DNA of 64,000 nt from contig JAUNUH010000012.1 in NCBI GenBank assembly GCA_030538275.1, positions 1 through 64,000 on the forward strand, in the 5' to 3' direction. The notes beneath the pieces were generated by a model. That model ran no database searches. It was not told where the DNA came from and worked only from the letters and a program-made list of their open reading frames with translations. Shown piece after piece: positions 18,433-28,230 of this stretch (the stretch's first letter is position 1; each line of letters begins with the position of its first letter). The translations under genes were made by a program, and so were the position numbers. This stretch comes from Flavobacteriaceae bacterium. Its GTDB lineage: Bacteria > Bacteroidota > Bacteroidia > Flavobacteriales > Weeksellaceae.

Positions 18433-19623
18433 ATGCGGGCAAAACCACAATTTCTTGAAAGTAATCATTTCAAAAGTTTCTGGCAAAAAGGAAATGGTAA
18501 GGAGCTATTAGAAAGTTCGGGATGGATACCCAATCTTCAAAATTTTGATTATTTTTCACATTTATCATTTGAGGTGGATCAACTAGCAGATGCTGTCGTA
18601 ATGGAAACGTATAAGAAAATGCCTTATACAAAAGCGACGAAAATGATAGAACAAGCTATGAAAACGCCAATGCAAAATGACTCAAATTATCCCAAGGCGT
18701 TGAAGGAATTGTTATACCAAATGCAGCAAGTACCGGATTGGTACGACCAGGATTTGGCCAATATTGGAGCCCGTTTGAATATGCGTTCGGGAACTAATGC
18801 GCTCATGGTCCTCAGAGATTTTTCTCTGATGGGTGGATATGATTTTTCGTATTTGAACAAAGCTTTGATTTTTACTGGCGCATTACAACAAACTGCGGTA
18901 AAAAGGTTGAAAAACACCTTGGAATTTTGGGTAAATGTAACGCGAACAGATGGTTTGAAATTATTTTCGCCGGCATTTGAAAACATTGTAAAAACAAGAT
19001 TAATGCACGCTTGGTCTAGAATTAGTATTGATGAACATTTTTCTGCCACATGGGATACAGAAAATTGGGGAAAACCTATCAATCATTGGGATATGATTGC
19101 CACTTATTTAGGTTTTAGTTTGGTGTTGATGCAAGGATTAAAAAAGTTGGGAATTAAAATTTCTGAGGAAGAAGAAATTGGCACTTATCATTTATGGAAA
19201 TATATTGGTTATTTATTAGGGCTTCCAATAGAGTTTCTAGCAGAAAGTCAAACAAATGCAGTAGAAAGTTTTTATTTGTGGACAACAACACAAGCTGTTG
19301 GAGATCAGGATTCTGTGCAATTGGCGAAAGCGCTTTTAGATGAAAGTCTTAGCAATAATATTTACAAATATAATTTTCAAAGAAAAATTTTATATGATTT
19401 ACATGCAGCCATGAGTGGTTATTTGATTGATGAAGAGGTAAAAAACCGGCTCGAACTTCCTAAACCCAAAATTTTTAGTTTTTTTCCAAAATTTATTATT
19501 GCAACAAATCGTATAAGTCAAAATCTGATTAACATAACTCATCCAGCAAAGTATCAAAAACTTGTAAATATTGGTCATAAGCAACAAATGAAAGTATTGA
19601 ATGATTATATAAATCATTCCTAA
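18433..19623 (+). CDS. Oxygenase MpaB-like (DUF2236) family protein
   Basis: 396 residues from the ATG at 18433; an in-frame TTG at 18403 is possible but would begin ahead of a likely -7 sequence (TAAATTTG, 18410-18417). The family shares a haem-binding helical fold with latex-clearing protein Lcp and fungal MpaB. Seen: TRLMHAWSRI, the conserved arginine/histidine helix in which His is a candidate haem ligand; WGKPINHWDMIATYLGFS; and EEIGTYHLWKYIGYLLGLP. No signal peptide, so cytoplasmic. It probably oxidises an organic or isoprenoid-like substrate, which cannot be told from sequence. No operon partners. Confidence 0.75.
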   Translation: MRAKPQFLESNHFKSFWQKGNGKELLESSGWIPNLQNFDYFSHLSFEVDQLADAVVMETYKKMPYTKATKMIEQAMKTPMQNDSNYPKALKELLYQMQQVPDWYDQDLANIGARLNMRSGTNALMVLRDFSLMGGYDFSYLNKALIFTGALQQTAVKRLKNTLEFWVNVTRTDGLKLFSPAFENIVKTRLMHAWSRISIDEHFSATWDTENWGKPINHWDMIATYLGFSLVLMQGLKKLGIKISEEEEIGTYHLWKYIGYLLGLPIEFLAESQTNAVESFYLWTTTQAVGDQDSVQLAKALLDESLSNNIYKYNFQRKILYDLHAAMSGYLIDEEVKNRLELPKPKIFSFFPKFIIATNRISQNLINITHPAKYQKLVNIGHKQQMKVLNDYINHS

Positions 19624-19731
19624 TTCATCGTGTAAAATTTTTTCAGCTTAAAATACTTTAAATCTGCTCTTTAGATTTATAATAAAGAGGAAGTTGGGGT
19701 TGATTTACCCAATAGCATCCGTCAAAATTTG

Positions 19732-19739
19732 TATATTTG
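19732..19739 (+). promoter_or_regulatory. Candidate -7 element for the DUF2024 gene
   Basis: TATATTTG matches TAnnTTTG and gives a leader of about 80 bases before the ATG at 19828. No -33 TTTG at normal spacing. Confidence 0.4.
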
Positions 19740-19827
19740 GTCTGAAACAGATTGAAATGAGATTAAAATTAATTTTAATCAAGATTGAAAAGAATGTTTT
19801 AAATTAAGAATAAATAAAAAAAACCTT

Positions 19828-20091
19828 ATGAAAATTGCAGTTTGGGACACCTATGTTCCTCGAAAAAATGGAAAAATTATGCATTTTGACATCATGGCAC
19901 CTGCCGAATTGAAAGATGAAAAAATAATCTACCAATATGGAAAGGAGTATCTGAAATCCAAAGACGAGGACCAACAACCGTTAACATCAAAAGAATGCAG
20001 GTTGTGTCATATAGAAACCGCCACGCCCGAAATGGAAAAATCCATTCAAGAAAAAGGGTATTTTATTTATGAGATGGAAAATTGTGATTGA
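19828..20091 (+). CDS. DUF2024 family protein
   Basis: 87 residues, cytoplasmic. The opening MKIAVWDTYVPRKNGKIMHF, the YGKEYL block, and the CRLCHIE motif followed by GYFIYEMENC are diagnostic of DUF2024. The CxxC-His group hints at metal or redox function, but no activity is known for the family. Free-standing gene between the MpaB-like and CYTH genes. Confidence 0.85.
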   Translation: MKIAVWDTYVPRKNGKIMHFDIMAPAELKDEKIIYQYGKEYLKSKDEDQQPLTSKECRLCHIETATPEMEKSIQEKGYFIYEMENCD

Positions 20092-20242
20092 ATTTTAATC
20101 TAAATTATTCGATGTTGATATCTACGAATCGTACTAGGAATTATTCAAGATTGACTAAATTCCTTTCATTTTCAAACATATAATCATTGGCAATTCGTAA
20201 TGGATTGCGGTGGACAAATTTACATTTAGGATATAAAAAAAA

Positions 20243-20713
20243 ATGGCTTTAGAAATAGAACGTAAATTCTTGGTAAACAAAGAATTATGGAATAATTTAC
20301 AGCATTCTCAATATACTCATATTACGCAAGGATTTTTGGTATCAACTCGGGAAAAATCGATTAGGATTAGGATTAAAGGAGATCAAGGGTTTATAACCAT
20401 CAAGGGTGAAATGAAAGGTATTTCGCGACCCGAGTTTGAATATGAAATTCCATTGAAAGATGCACGGGAGTTGTTACAAAACTATTGTAATGGGATCATT
20501 GAAAAAACGAGATACGAGCTTAGTTTTATGAATAAAACTTGGGAAGTAGATGTTTTTGATGGTGAAAATCTGGGTTTGATTATTGCAGAAATTGAGTTGA
20601 TGGATGAAAATGAAATTTTTGATAAACCTGAATGGATAGGAGAGGAGGTTACGACAGATGCTCGTTATTTGAACGAGAATTTGGCTAAAAATCCTTATAA
20701 AAATCTGAAATAA
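20243..20713 (+). CDS. CYTH domain triphosphate tunnel protein
   Basis: 156 residues, the usual size for small bacterial CYTH proteins. The hallmark ExExK signature is at the very N-terminus (EIERKFLV), followed by IRIRIKG, FITIKGEM, FEYEIPL, the acidic strand EVDVFDGENLGLIIAEIELM, and the C-terminal VTTDARYLNENLAKNPY. These charged residues line an eight-stranded tunnel that binds triphosphates with metal. Characterised bacterial relatives are mostly inorganic triphosphatases; the substrate here is an inference. Confidence 0.9.
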   Translation: MALEIERKFLVNKELWNNLQHSQYTHITQGFLVSTREKSIRIRIKGDQGFITIKGEMKGISRPEFEYEIPLKDARELLQNYCNGIIEKTRYELSFMNKTWEVDVFDGENLGLIIAEIELMDENEIFDKPEWIGEEVTTDARYLNENLAKNPYKNLK

Positions 20714-20799
20714 TTTCCTGATTTAATGAAATTATATTATTTACGATACTTATGAATTTTTTTTGAAATAAATCAAACTTGTTCTTATTTTGGGTGAGA

Positions 20800-20955
20800 T
20801 TTTAGCCCGGATTGTAGTGGCATCACGTGGGTTGTATGCGTTAAGAAAAAGTGGTGTATGACGGGTGTAGCGAATAGCGGAACCCGGCAGATACCTCTTT
20901 TTTCTAAGCATACAGCCCGCGGGATATAACGAAAAGCCGGAAATAGCTTCAAAAA
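20800..20955. ncRNA. Candidate structured RNA or intergenic element downstream of CYTH gene
   Basis: About 155 bases, notably GC-richer than the flanks. A 14-bp stem (20826-20839 with 20908-20921, two G-U pairs) continues inward through TTAAGAAAAA against TTTTTTCTAA, and an inner CGGGT/ACCCG pair (20862-20866 with 20882-20886) closes a further loop. Conserved-looking ends are TAGCCCGGATTGTAGTGG and AAAAGCCGGAAATAGCTTC. I recall elements with such ends (CCCGGAT...AGTGG...GCCGGAAATAGCTCC) recurring between genes in flavobacteria, with variable middle sequences. It may be a known class such as Flavo-1, which I cannot confirm. The sense strand is uncertain. Confidence 0.5.
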
Positions 20956-20961
20956 AAAGAA

Positions 20962-21927
20962 TTAATTTTTCTTGAAGAAACTGTCCACGAATTCGGCTTT
21001 ATTGAAAATTTGTAGGTCGTCCATGCCTTCTCCGACGCCGATGTATTTGACAGGGATATTGAACTGGTCTGAGATTCCGATGACTACGCCGCCTTTGGCT
21101 GTTCCGTCTAGTTTGGTGATGGCGAGCGAGCTGACTTCTGTGGCTTGGGTGAATTGTTTTGCCTGTTCAAATGCGTTTTGGCCGGTTGAGCCATCGAGGA
21201 CGAGCATGACGTCGTGAGGTGCGTCTGGAATGACTTTTTGCATAACTCGTTTGATTTTGGACAGCTCGTTCATGAGGTTGATTTTGTTGTGTAAGCGGCC
21301 TGCGGTGTCGAGCAAAACGACGTCTGCGCCTTGTGCCTTGGCCGACTGTACGGTGTCAAATGCGACGGAAGCTGGGTCTGAACCCATGGCTTGTTTGACG
21401 ATGGGAACGCCAGTTTTTTCGCTCCAGATGATGAGTTGATCTACGGCTGCGGCGCGGAAGGTATCGCCAGCGCCTAAAACTACTTTTTTGCCTTTGGATT
21501 TGAGTTGATAAGCGAGTTTTCCGATGGTGGTTGTTTTTCCCACGCCATTTACGCCTACCACCATGATGACATAGGGGTCTCCGTTGGGTAAAACGGGAAT
21601 GTTCAGGCCCTCGTAATCTTCTGTTTTGTTTTCTGAAAGCAGTGCCATAATTTCCTCTCGGAGGATGCGGTCTAGTTCGTCGCTTCCCACATATTTATCG
21701 CGCGCTACGCGGTCTTCTATGCGTTCGATAATTTTGATGGTGGTATCTACGCCGACATCTGATGTGATGAGGATTTCTTCTAATTCGTCCAGAACTTCAT
21801 CATCCACTTTGGATTTTCCGACGACTGCACGGCTCATTTTGTCAAAAAACGAGCGATTGGATTTTTCGAGACCTTTGTCGAGTGTTTCTTTTTTGTCTGA
21901 ACCTAAAACTTTTTTAAACCAACTCAT
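20962..21927 (-). CDS. ftsY: Signal recognition particle receptor FtsY
   Basis: 321 residues. FtsY docks ribosome-SRP complexes at the inner membrane using GTP. The N-terminal acidic A domain is short, as in many Bacteroidota. The NG domain shows GVNGVGKTTTIGKLAYQL (P-loop), DTFRAAAVDQL, DTAGR, TKLDGTAKGG and the closing GVGEGMDDLQIF. It lies downstream of rpmB-rpmG-DUF4295 on the same strand, but a terminator at 22005-22034 separates them, so it may have its own promoter. Confidence 0.96.
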   Translation of the reverse strand: MSWFKKVLGSDKKETLDKGLEKSNRSFFDKMSRAVVGKSKVDDEVLDELEEILITSDVGVDTTIKIIERIEDRVARDKYVGSDELDRILREEIMALLSENKTEDYEGLNIPVLPNGDPYVIMVVGVNGVGKTTTIGKLAYQLKSKGKKVVLGAGDTFRAAAVDQLIIWSEKTGVPIVKQAMGSDPASVAFDTVQSAKAQGADVVLLDTAGRLHNKINLMNELSKIKRVMQKVIPDAPHDVMLVLDGSTGQNAFEQAKQFTQATEVSSLAITKLDGTAKGGVVIGISDQFNIPVKYIGVGEGMDDLQIFNKAEFVDSFFKKN

Positions 21928-22004
21928 AAGAGAATATTAGGGGATACGAATATAGGAAATAGGACGGAGGAATTAAACAAAATTGTATATAAAAACTGTT
22001 TTAT

Positions 22005-22034
22005 AAAAAAAACTGCCACCCAAAGGCGGCAGTT
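22005..22034 (-). terminator. Terminator between the rpmB operon and ftsY
   Basis: On the minus strand AACTGCCGCC pairs with GGTGGCAGTT (one G-U pair) around a TTTG loop, followed by a T run. It lies 33 bases after the DUF4295 stop. Confidence 0.85.
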
Positions 22035-22066
22035 AAAAAAAATTATTATTATGAAAACTTACTTAA

Positions 22067-22219
22067 TTATTTCTTAGTAAAAAAATCATTTACGTTGTCT
22101 GCACTTACTACTTTTTCTTCAAAAAAGTAAGCGCCGGTTTTAGGAGATTTTACCATTTTGATTACTTTGGTAAGTTTCTTAGAACCTGTTTGTAAAGTTG
22201 CTACGGTCTTCTTTGCCAT
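22067..22219 (-). CDS. DUF4295 family small basic protein
   Basis: A 50-residue, Lys-rich protein read from the ATG at 22217-22219 to a TAA at 22067-22069. It begins MAKKTVATLQTGSKKLTKVI and contains MVKSPKTGAYFFEEKVV, diagnostic of DUF4295, a Bacteroidota-only family usually encoded after rpmB-rpmG. Size, charge and position suggest a ribosome-associated protein, but this is not proven. It starts seven bases after the rpmG stop. Confidence 0.9.
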   Translation of the reverse strand: MAKKTVATLQTGSKKLTKVIKMVKSPKTGAYFFEEKVVSADNVNDFFTKK

Positions 22220-22226
22220 GGTTTAA

Positions 22227-22415
22227 TTATTTAATTTCTTTATGAAGCGTATATTTTTTCAATATCGGATTGAATTTTTTGATTTCCATTCTATCCGGAG
22301 TATTTTTTTTATTCTTGGTCGTAATATATCTTGATGTACCGGGCATTCCACTTTCTTTGTGCTCTGTACATTCCAGAATTACCTGTACTCTGTTACCTTT
22401 TCCTTTTTTAGCCAT
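22227..22415 (-). CDS. rpmG: 50S ribosomal protein L33
   Basis: 62 residues. L33 motifs: [33 protein letters not shown] and YTLHKEIK. Only one Cys is present, so it is the zinc-independent form rather than one with CxxC pairs. It lies between rpmB and DUF4295 in a compact operon. Confidence 0.95.
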   Translation of the reverse strand: MAKKGKGNRVQVILECTEHKESGMPGTSRYITTKNKKNTPDRMEIKKFNPILKKYTLHKEIK

Positions 22416-22426
22416 GATGCGTTAGA

Positions 22427-22663
22427 TTATTTAATTAAACCATTTTTACGTCCACGCTCAATAGCCTCTTCGATACCGATTTTGTTAATCGTTTTTATCC
22501 CATTGGCAGAAACTTTGAGTGAAATCCACTTTTCTTCTGAAGGTATATAAAAACGCTTCGTGAACAAATTGGGTTCAAAAGTTCTTTTTGTTTTATTGTT
22601 TGCGTGTGACACACGATTTCCAACCTGTGCTTTTTTACCTGTTATTTGACAAACTTTTGACAT
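22427..22663 (-). CDS. rpmB: 50S ribosomal protein L28
   Basis: 78 residues from the ATG at 22661-22663, which gives the canonical [11 protein letters not shown] start; the frame is open upstream but does not match the family. Further motifs: [20 protein letters not shown] and [18 protein letters not shown]. First gene of the rpmB-rpmG-DUF4295 operon. Confidence 0.95.
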   Translation of the reverse strand: MSKVCQITGKKAQVGNRVSHANNKTKRTFEPNLFTKRFYIPSEEKWISLKVSANGIKTINKIGIEEAIERGRKNGLIK

Positions 22664-22729
22664 GATAATTTTCGTTTTAGAAACGGAGTGCAAAGTAACA
22701 AATTATTTTTGTGTCTGCCAAAAGTTATT

Positions 22730-25700
22730 TCATTTATTTTTTACAGTAATATGTCCTTGATATCTTTGACCATCTGGTAGCGTCAAGAAATACCAATAAT
22801 CTCCTGTAGGTAGTGGCTTTCCTTTGAATTGACCATTCCATTCAATTTTATGGTCAGAAATGGCTTCAAAAACCATTTTTCCAAATCGGTCGTAAATGCT
22901 TAAATGCGCTTTTCCTCCTTGGAAAATATGAAGATTGTCCAGGACAAAACTATCGTTTAAGGCATCTCCATTGGGTGTAATGATATTGTTTACTACAATA
23001 ATCATTACCGATTTGGGGTCTGAGATGCAGCCGGTTTCTACATCACGAACATAAAAAGTATGAATTCCGCCCGGTAGTTGATTGAAATTTCCAGAATTTT
23101 GCCAATGTATTAAATCTGTAGAATATTGAACTTGATTGTGATGGTGGGCTATGATTTGTACATTGTTATTATTTATAAGAATGGATTGAATTATGGGTAA
23201 AGAAACGGATTGAATTTCTACCTCATAAGAAAAGGAGCAGCTCACATTTGGTAGATCCAAAGTTATCCATAAGGTATAGAGACCTGCTTGATCTACTTGA
23301 TTTAGATCTCTTGAATTCGAAACAACAGAGCCCAGATATTCCCATCGGAATGAACTTGGTGAATAATTTGAATCTATTTCGAACAAAACATCTGTAGATC
23401 CTTTTTCACAGAAAAACGTATTATAAAAAGTAATTTCTGGTTGTGAAATAACAGATAATTGAACGGGATAAAAACGTGGGCAAACCTCGCCAATGTTTAA
23501 TAGGACATAAATGCGTTGGGATTCTAATGTGGTATTAATGAAGTTTTGGGGTTGAGTAATAGGGTTTTGATCGTTATTATTCAGATAAAATCCTATAATC
23601 TGTTCATTATTAGTGAATTGCGTTGAAATTGAATTCAAATTAAATTCAGCTGTGCCGTATGTGCTTGTTTCACATGCAATTAGCTCGAAAACTGTAAGAG
23701 AAGTTTCTATGGAAAAGGCTTGAATTTCTGCTGTTTTGCTAATTTCACATCCAGAGTTTACTTCTTGAATAATGAGCGTGTATTGTCCAGCACGCCAAAT
23801 TCCCGAAAGTGTCATTTGATTTGAAATAATTTGTCCTTGCGCATTGAGCCACGTAAAATTATAATCAAATTCTGGATGGAGTAATTGAGGTGTCCAAGCT
23901 ATTTCTTGACCTATACAAATGATTAAATCATCCAAAATGGCATCAAAAGAAACTTCGCTCACTTCGGTAGAAAAAGTGAAAACGCAAGAATTATCTGCTG
24001 TGTAATAGGCAGATAGAGTGTAAGTTCCAGGATTATTGACAGAAATGTTGGCTTGGGTAGAAATCAGTTCATTTTCAAACCACCATTCGAAGTTGAGTGG
24101 GCCAGAAGACGCCAAAATATCGGGTGATAGGTTCACGTGACTTCCGTTACAAGAGATTTCATGGGGAATTTCTATGAGAGGATTTTGCAGAACCATGAGG
24201 TTTATTGGATAAAAAGCGGGACAACGGGTTCCTTCTTCTATAATGGCATATACCGTTTGTTGATATGCTTGTATATTTTGATATAGATTTGAATCTAAAA
24301 TGCTTGTTAAATTAGCTTCTGTAGAGAAATGTAAGAGGCTTTGATTTGGATTTAATTGATTTTGAATTTGATTTAAATCAAACAATAAAATTCCATTGGA
24401 ATTGATATCACAAGCGGTAATTTCAAATTCTGTTGGAGAAATTTCCAAATTATGAAATGTAATTTCAAATGGAATCATCGTGGCACAATCTATAAAAGTA
24501 TGGCCGAGCACGAGATAATAATTTCCTGCATCCAAATCACCGCTTAGACTAGCTTCATTGCTCAAAAGAATGTCGTTTTGGTCATACCAAGCGTAAGTAT
24601 AATTTCCATCGGGATTTTCCAGAATGGGTATTATAATAGGTGTTTCATTCTCACAAAATGATGTATTTTCAATGCTTGCAATTGGTGGTGGTATTAAATC
24701 AAAATTGATTTCTATGAACCATGGACATTTTTCATTTTGAGTAATTTTCAAATAAATTCTTTCTCCAACATCCTCATTTATTGTAATGAATTGATTCTGA
24801 AGGGGTGTATTTGAAAAAACTTCGATTAATCCTGCAAAAAAATTATAATCCCATGCACCTGTTAATTGAATTTCGGAGATTATTTCCATTACATCAAAAG
24901 ATTGAATTCCATCAGAATTTTCGTCACAAATTTCGTAATTCAAAACTTGGGGTAATCCTTCAATCTGTTCATTTTGAGTAATTTCTACAAGGGCAATTTC
25001 GCTACAGCCTTCAAAGATTTCTGCCTTGACCCAAATTTGAAAATCTGAAACAGGACTTTCGTAAATTCCTGATATACTGTTTATTTCTTCTTCTGCATCC
25101 TCAAGAGATAAATAATATGTATAATTAAATTCCTGGTCGGATTCATTTACATATGGTATTAAATCTTCCAAATTAAGTTCAAACAGACCGTCAAAGTTTG
25201 AATCACAAACGCTAAAAGTTGTATTCAATAATTTGGGTGAATAATAGGTATGTAAAAGAATTTCTGCGATATCGACGCATTGTGTACTTCTGTTTTGAAA
25301 TTTGATGAAAACCGGTTGCTCGAATTGATTGGGTGTAAATATTTGAGAAATTGGATTGACTCCATTTTCGGCATTTTCTAGGGTTAAATAATACGTTATG
25401 AAGAAATTAGAAGGCGTAAAGTTTTCGAAATCGGCGGTTATCAATGGAATTGAAGATGCTAAATCAAATGATTCGTTCAAATCATGCTCAAAGTCACAGG
25501 CGGTGAGCTCTGTAAAATGAAATTCGAGCGGTATATGCGGAATCATGCTCAAATTTACTTGTGCTATCAATGCGCAAATATCTCCTGGAAAATTGATAAG
25601 GGCATAAATACTGTGATTTTCAGAAACAAAATATTGTGTAGGATCTGTTATAGGGTTGGAAACTGTGGAAGTGGCAGCATCAAAATTCAGAAAATAAACG

Positions 25701-28183
25701 ACTTCTGGAATTTGGCTTTCTAATATGAAATGATGATTAAATTGATTTAAATTAATAAAAACTCCCGGTGAATCTGGATCACAGCTCGATTCTACATTAA
25801 AATTGAATTCTTCTTGCAATTCTTGTGGTGGAACCAACTCAAATGTAACGGGAGCTATTCCAATACATTGATGTTGCACGATTCTTACCCAAAGCGTATT
25901 TTGGCCTGTAAAAGTAAAATTTGTGATGCGGTTGGAATTGTTTTCTGCATCTTCCTGGGAATTAAAATAAGCAACTGTACCGGGTATTTCGCCAAGAATT
26001 TTGGGATTAAAGCTAGATAGCAGTACATCTTCTAGTGAGTTGATGTTGTCATCACATATTTGAATAATTTCATTGGCAGGTTGTGGGTGTAGAAGATGAA
26101 TTCTGAAATTCTTGATAGCGTAACAATTTTCTGAAGTTTGATATCTGAAAAAATAATCCTGATAAACTAAGCTTCCGTCTTCTGTAATGGTTTGTATGGG
26201 TGAAAGAGGGTTTTGGCTGGTTAATGCTTCTTGATACGTATGATGAAAAGTTACCGTATAGGGCTCGGGGGCACTGTTAATCATTAAAGGATAGTAGTCG
26301 TTCAAATTATAAGTGATATCCTCTGTTCCGTCAAAGCAAATTCTGGCGTGCATATTTCTCACTTCGATTCCAGTAAATTCAACATTTACCTGAATTGGAT
26401 AAACAGAAAAACATCCTGATTGATTTCTAACTCTTATAAAAACTTCTTGAAAAGTATTTCTTACAAGGTTCAATGGGCGAATTCCTTGAAACGCACTCTC
26501 ATAGGTAGCATGTACCGTAATGTGTAGCCCAGGAGGAATACTAATTTGAGAAGAAATTGCCTGAATCCAATTAAAAGGTTCTACGTTATCTGAATTGATG
26601 TCACATGTATTTATTTGTATTACAGGTAATTCTGTAAGTGTTGGAGCTTCTGCAAATTGAATATAAAACGGTCCTTGTACAGATTGGCATGTAGCCGAAA
26701 GATGTAGATTTACCCAGAATGGGGTGTTGGGTGTAATATTGCTTGTTGTGATAAAATTGGTGTTGTTTTGAGCGTCCATTAATGATGAAAAAACACCAAA
26801 ACTGTCAATGGAAGTTGCCGATAAGGAAGTAGCAAATAACGCATGAATGGGATAATTCAATTCAATTCCATCGTTGTTATTATCACAAATTTCCAGGGTT
26901 AAATTATCTAATAATGCAGACGTAAATTGAAAGCTTACAGCCTCTATCAGAAAACATTGGTTGTTTGAAATACTCGCTACTCTAATGTACAGATTTCTGG
27001 TGTCTGTTAAGACAAGATTTGTAATAGGGTTGGAGTTGTTGTTGGCATCTGCAAGTGTGTTATGATAAGAAATATGGAAAAAAGCTGTATTAGAAAATAG
27101 AATTTCGTCGTTGTAGGTTGCCAGAATCAGATTTTCTACGCCATCATTTTGATAATCACACACAAAAATGGTACGAGTTGACAATACGGGATAGTTTGGA
27201 AGAATATTTACAGGTACAACGTCTGTATATGCATTGAAATCATTAATACAATTCTCATATTCTACAGTGACGTAGAAAGATGAATCATTTGTTGGGCAAA
27301 CGCTGATTTGGGCGGTATTTCCTATTACCTCACCACTGGCGTTGGTCCATGTAATGATAGGTTCAGAGATTCCAGAAGGGGTAAATTTCCAAGCCTCATG
27401 GTGGGTGCTCCAAACCGATGTGTTACGAAGGGGTGGTGAAATCCCTGCATCTCCATTTTCGTTTATAATTCCTAGAAGAGCTTGGGTTTCATTTCCAGCA
27501 CATCCAGCGGGTTTATCTGCAATGAAAATTTCTATAAGATTGGTGCCTTCATGTAATACGACTTGAATATTGGAGGTATCGGGACAGCCATAAAATTGGG
27601 CGTTAGAGTAATTTAAAATAAACTGTCTGCAAGGTGCATTTCCCGAAACCGTATATAAAATGTCTGAGTTCGTTTCTGTATTAAAATAAAAATCTTGCTG
27701 AGGAGCAAAAATAGAAGGTGAAATCAGAAATGGATTTGGGTTTTGCCCTGGTATTCCTGCTGGACATACGGCATTAGCGTTGTTGAGATTAAATGTGATT
27801 ATGCCGTTTGATCCAACGACTAGTTGGGAATATTTTTCATTATAAAAACAAAATTCAAATCCTATATCAATGATATTAGAAAATTTATCATCGATAATAT
27901 TTCCGCTCACATCAAATGAATTCAAGATGGAAGTTCCTTCATCAAATCCGATTGGTGGATTGAAAGGTATGGCTTGATAGGAGTAGGTTTCTGTTGACTT
28001 AATCGGAGTGTAATCAACAATTAAATCGATACAATTTCCAATTTCATTATTATCACAAGAAAGTTGAATCGTTTCCTCTCCTTGGACGGTTCTTGCATTT
28101 ACTTCAATACAACTTTGTCCTTGTATTTGAGTACAATACAAAAGCCATAGAGCAAGAGTAAATAGTTGATTTAATGGTTTCAG
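22730..28183 (-). CDS. Giant T9SS type B secreted protein, paralogue 3 of 3
   Basis: About 1817 residues. The first in-frame ATG/TTG/GTG gives no signal peptide, but extending to a CTG at 28181-28183 adds KPLNQLFTLALWLLYCTQ, a good signal peptide, and places the start just after a -7 box. CTG is therefore my preferred start. After the signal comes an N-terminal beta domain shared with the next two genes (NGIITFNL, APCRQFILNYSNAQFYGCP, GISPPLRNT). About eleven beta modules follow, most starting CDxNxDG-like (for example ICDNNNDGIELNYP, ACDINSNGILLFDLN). Several Ig-like stretches and a C-terminal CHU_C type B sorting domain (ITPNGDALNDSF, YDRFGKMVFE, GDYWYFLTLPDGQ) close the protein. A surface adhesin is likely. 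Confidence 0.85.
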   Translation of the reverse strand: MKPLNQLFTLALWLLYCTQIQGQSCIEVNARTVQGEETIQLSCDNNEIGNCIDLIVDYTPIKSTETYSYQAIPFNPPIGFDEGTSILNSFDVSGNIIDDKFSNIIDIGFEFCFYNEKYSQLVVGSNGIITFNLNNANAVCPAGIPGQNPNPFLISPSIFAPQQDFYFNTETNSDILYTVSGNAPCRQFILNYSNAQFYGCPDTSNIQVVLHEGTNLIEIFIADKPAGCAGNETQALLGIINENGDAGISPPLRNTSVWSTHHEAWKFTPSGISEPIITWTNASGEVIGNTAQISVCPTNDSSFYVTVEYENCINDFNAYTDVVPVNILPNYPVLSTRTIFVCDYQNDGVENLILATYNDEILFSNTAFFHISYHNTLADANNNSNPITNLVLTDTRNLYIRVASISNNQCFLIEAVSFQFTSALLDNLTLEICDNNNDGIELNYPIHALFATSLSATSIDSFGVFSSLMDAQNNTNFITTSNITPNTPFWVNLHLSATCQSVQGPFYIQFAEAPTLTELPVIQINTCDINSDNVEPFNWIQAISSQISIPPGLHITVHATYESAFQGIRPLNLVRNTFQEVFIRVRNQSGCFSVYPIQVNVEFTGIEVRNMHARICFDGTEDITYNLNDYYPLMINSAPEPYTVTFHHTYQEALTSQNPLSPIQTITEDGSLVYQDYFFRYQTSENCYAIKNFRIHLLHPQPANEIIQICDDNINSLEDVLLSSFNPKILGEIPGTVAYFNSQEDAENNSNRITNFTFTGQNTLWVRIVQHQCIGIAPVTFELVPPQELQEEFNFNVESSCDPDSPGVFINLNQFNHHFILESQIPEVVYFLNFDAATSTVSNPITDPTQYFVSENHSIYALINFPGDICALIAQVNLSMIPHIPLEFHFTELTACDFEHDLNESFDLASSIPLITADFENFTPSNFFITYYLTLENAENGVNPISQIFTPNQFEQPVFIKFQNRSTQCVDIAEILLHTYYSPKLLNTTFSVCDSNFDGLFELNLEDLIPYVNESDQEFNYTYYLSLEDAEEEINSISGIYESPVSDFQIWVKAEIFEGCSEIALVEITQNEQIEGLPQVLNYEICDENSDGIQSFDVMEIISEIQLTGAWDYNFFAGLIEVFSNTPLQNQFITINEDVGERIYLKITQNEKCPWFIEINFDLIPPPIASIENTSFCENETPIIIPILENPDGNYTYAWYDQNDILLSNEASLSGDLDAGNYYLVLGHTFIDCATMIPFEITFHNLEISPTEFEITACDINSNGILLFDLNQIQNQLNPNQSLLHFSTEANLTSILDSNLYQNIQAYQQTVYAIIEEGTRCPAFYPINLMVLQNPLIEIPHEISCNGSHVNLSPDILASSGPLNFEWWFENELISTQANISVNNPGTYTLSAYYTADNSCVFTFSTEVSEVSFDAILDDLIICIGQEIAWTPQLLHPEFDYNFTWLNAQGQIISNQMTLSGIWRAGQYTLIIQEVNSGCEISKTAEIQAFSIETSLTVFELIACETSTYGTAEFNLNSISTQFTNNEQIIGFYLNNNDQNPITQPQNFINTTLESQRIYVLLNIGEVCPRFYPVQLSVISQPEITFYNTFFCEKGSTDVLFEIDSNYSPSSFRWEYLGSVVSNSRDLNQVDQAGLYTLWITLDLPNVSCSFSYEVEIQSVSLPIIQSILINNNNVQIIAHHHNQVQYSTDLIHWQNSGNFNQLPGGIHTFYVRDVETGCISDPKSVMIIVVNNIITPNGDALNDSFVLDNLHIFQGGKAHLSIYDRFGKMVFEAISDHKIEWNGQFKGKPLPTGDYWYFLTLPDGQRYQGHITVKNK

Positions 28184-28200
28184 GTTGATTGAGTTTGCCG

Positions 28201-28230
28201 CAAAGATATAAAATCTCGACTAATCTCAAT
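28201..28230 (-). promoter_or_regulatory. Possible internal promoter before paralogue 3
   Basis: On the minus strand ATTG (28230-28227), an 18-base spacer and TATCTTTG (28208-28201) approximate the Bacteroidota promoter. It lies immediately after the stop of the preceding gene and would give a very short leader to the CTG at 28183. Confidence 0.45.
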
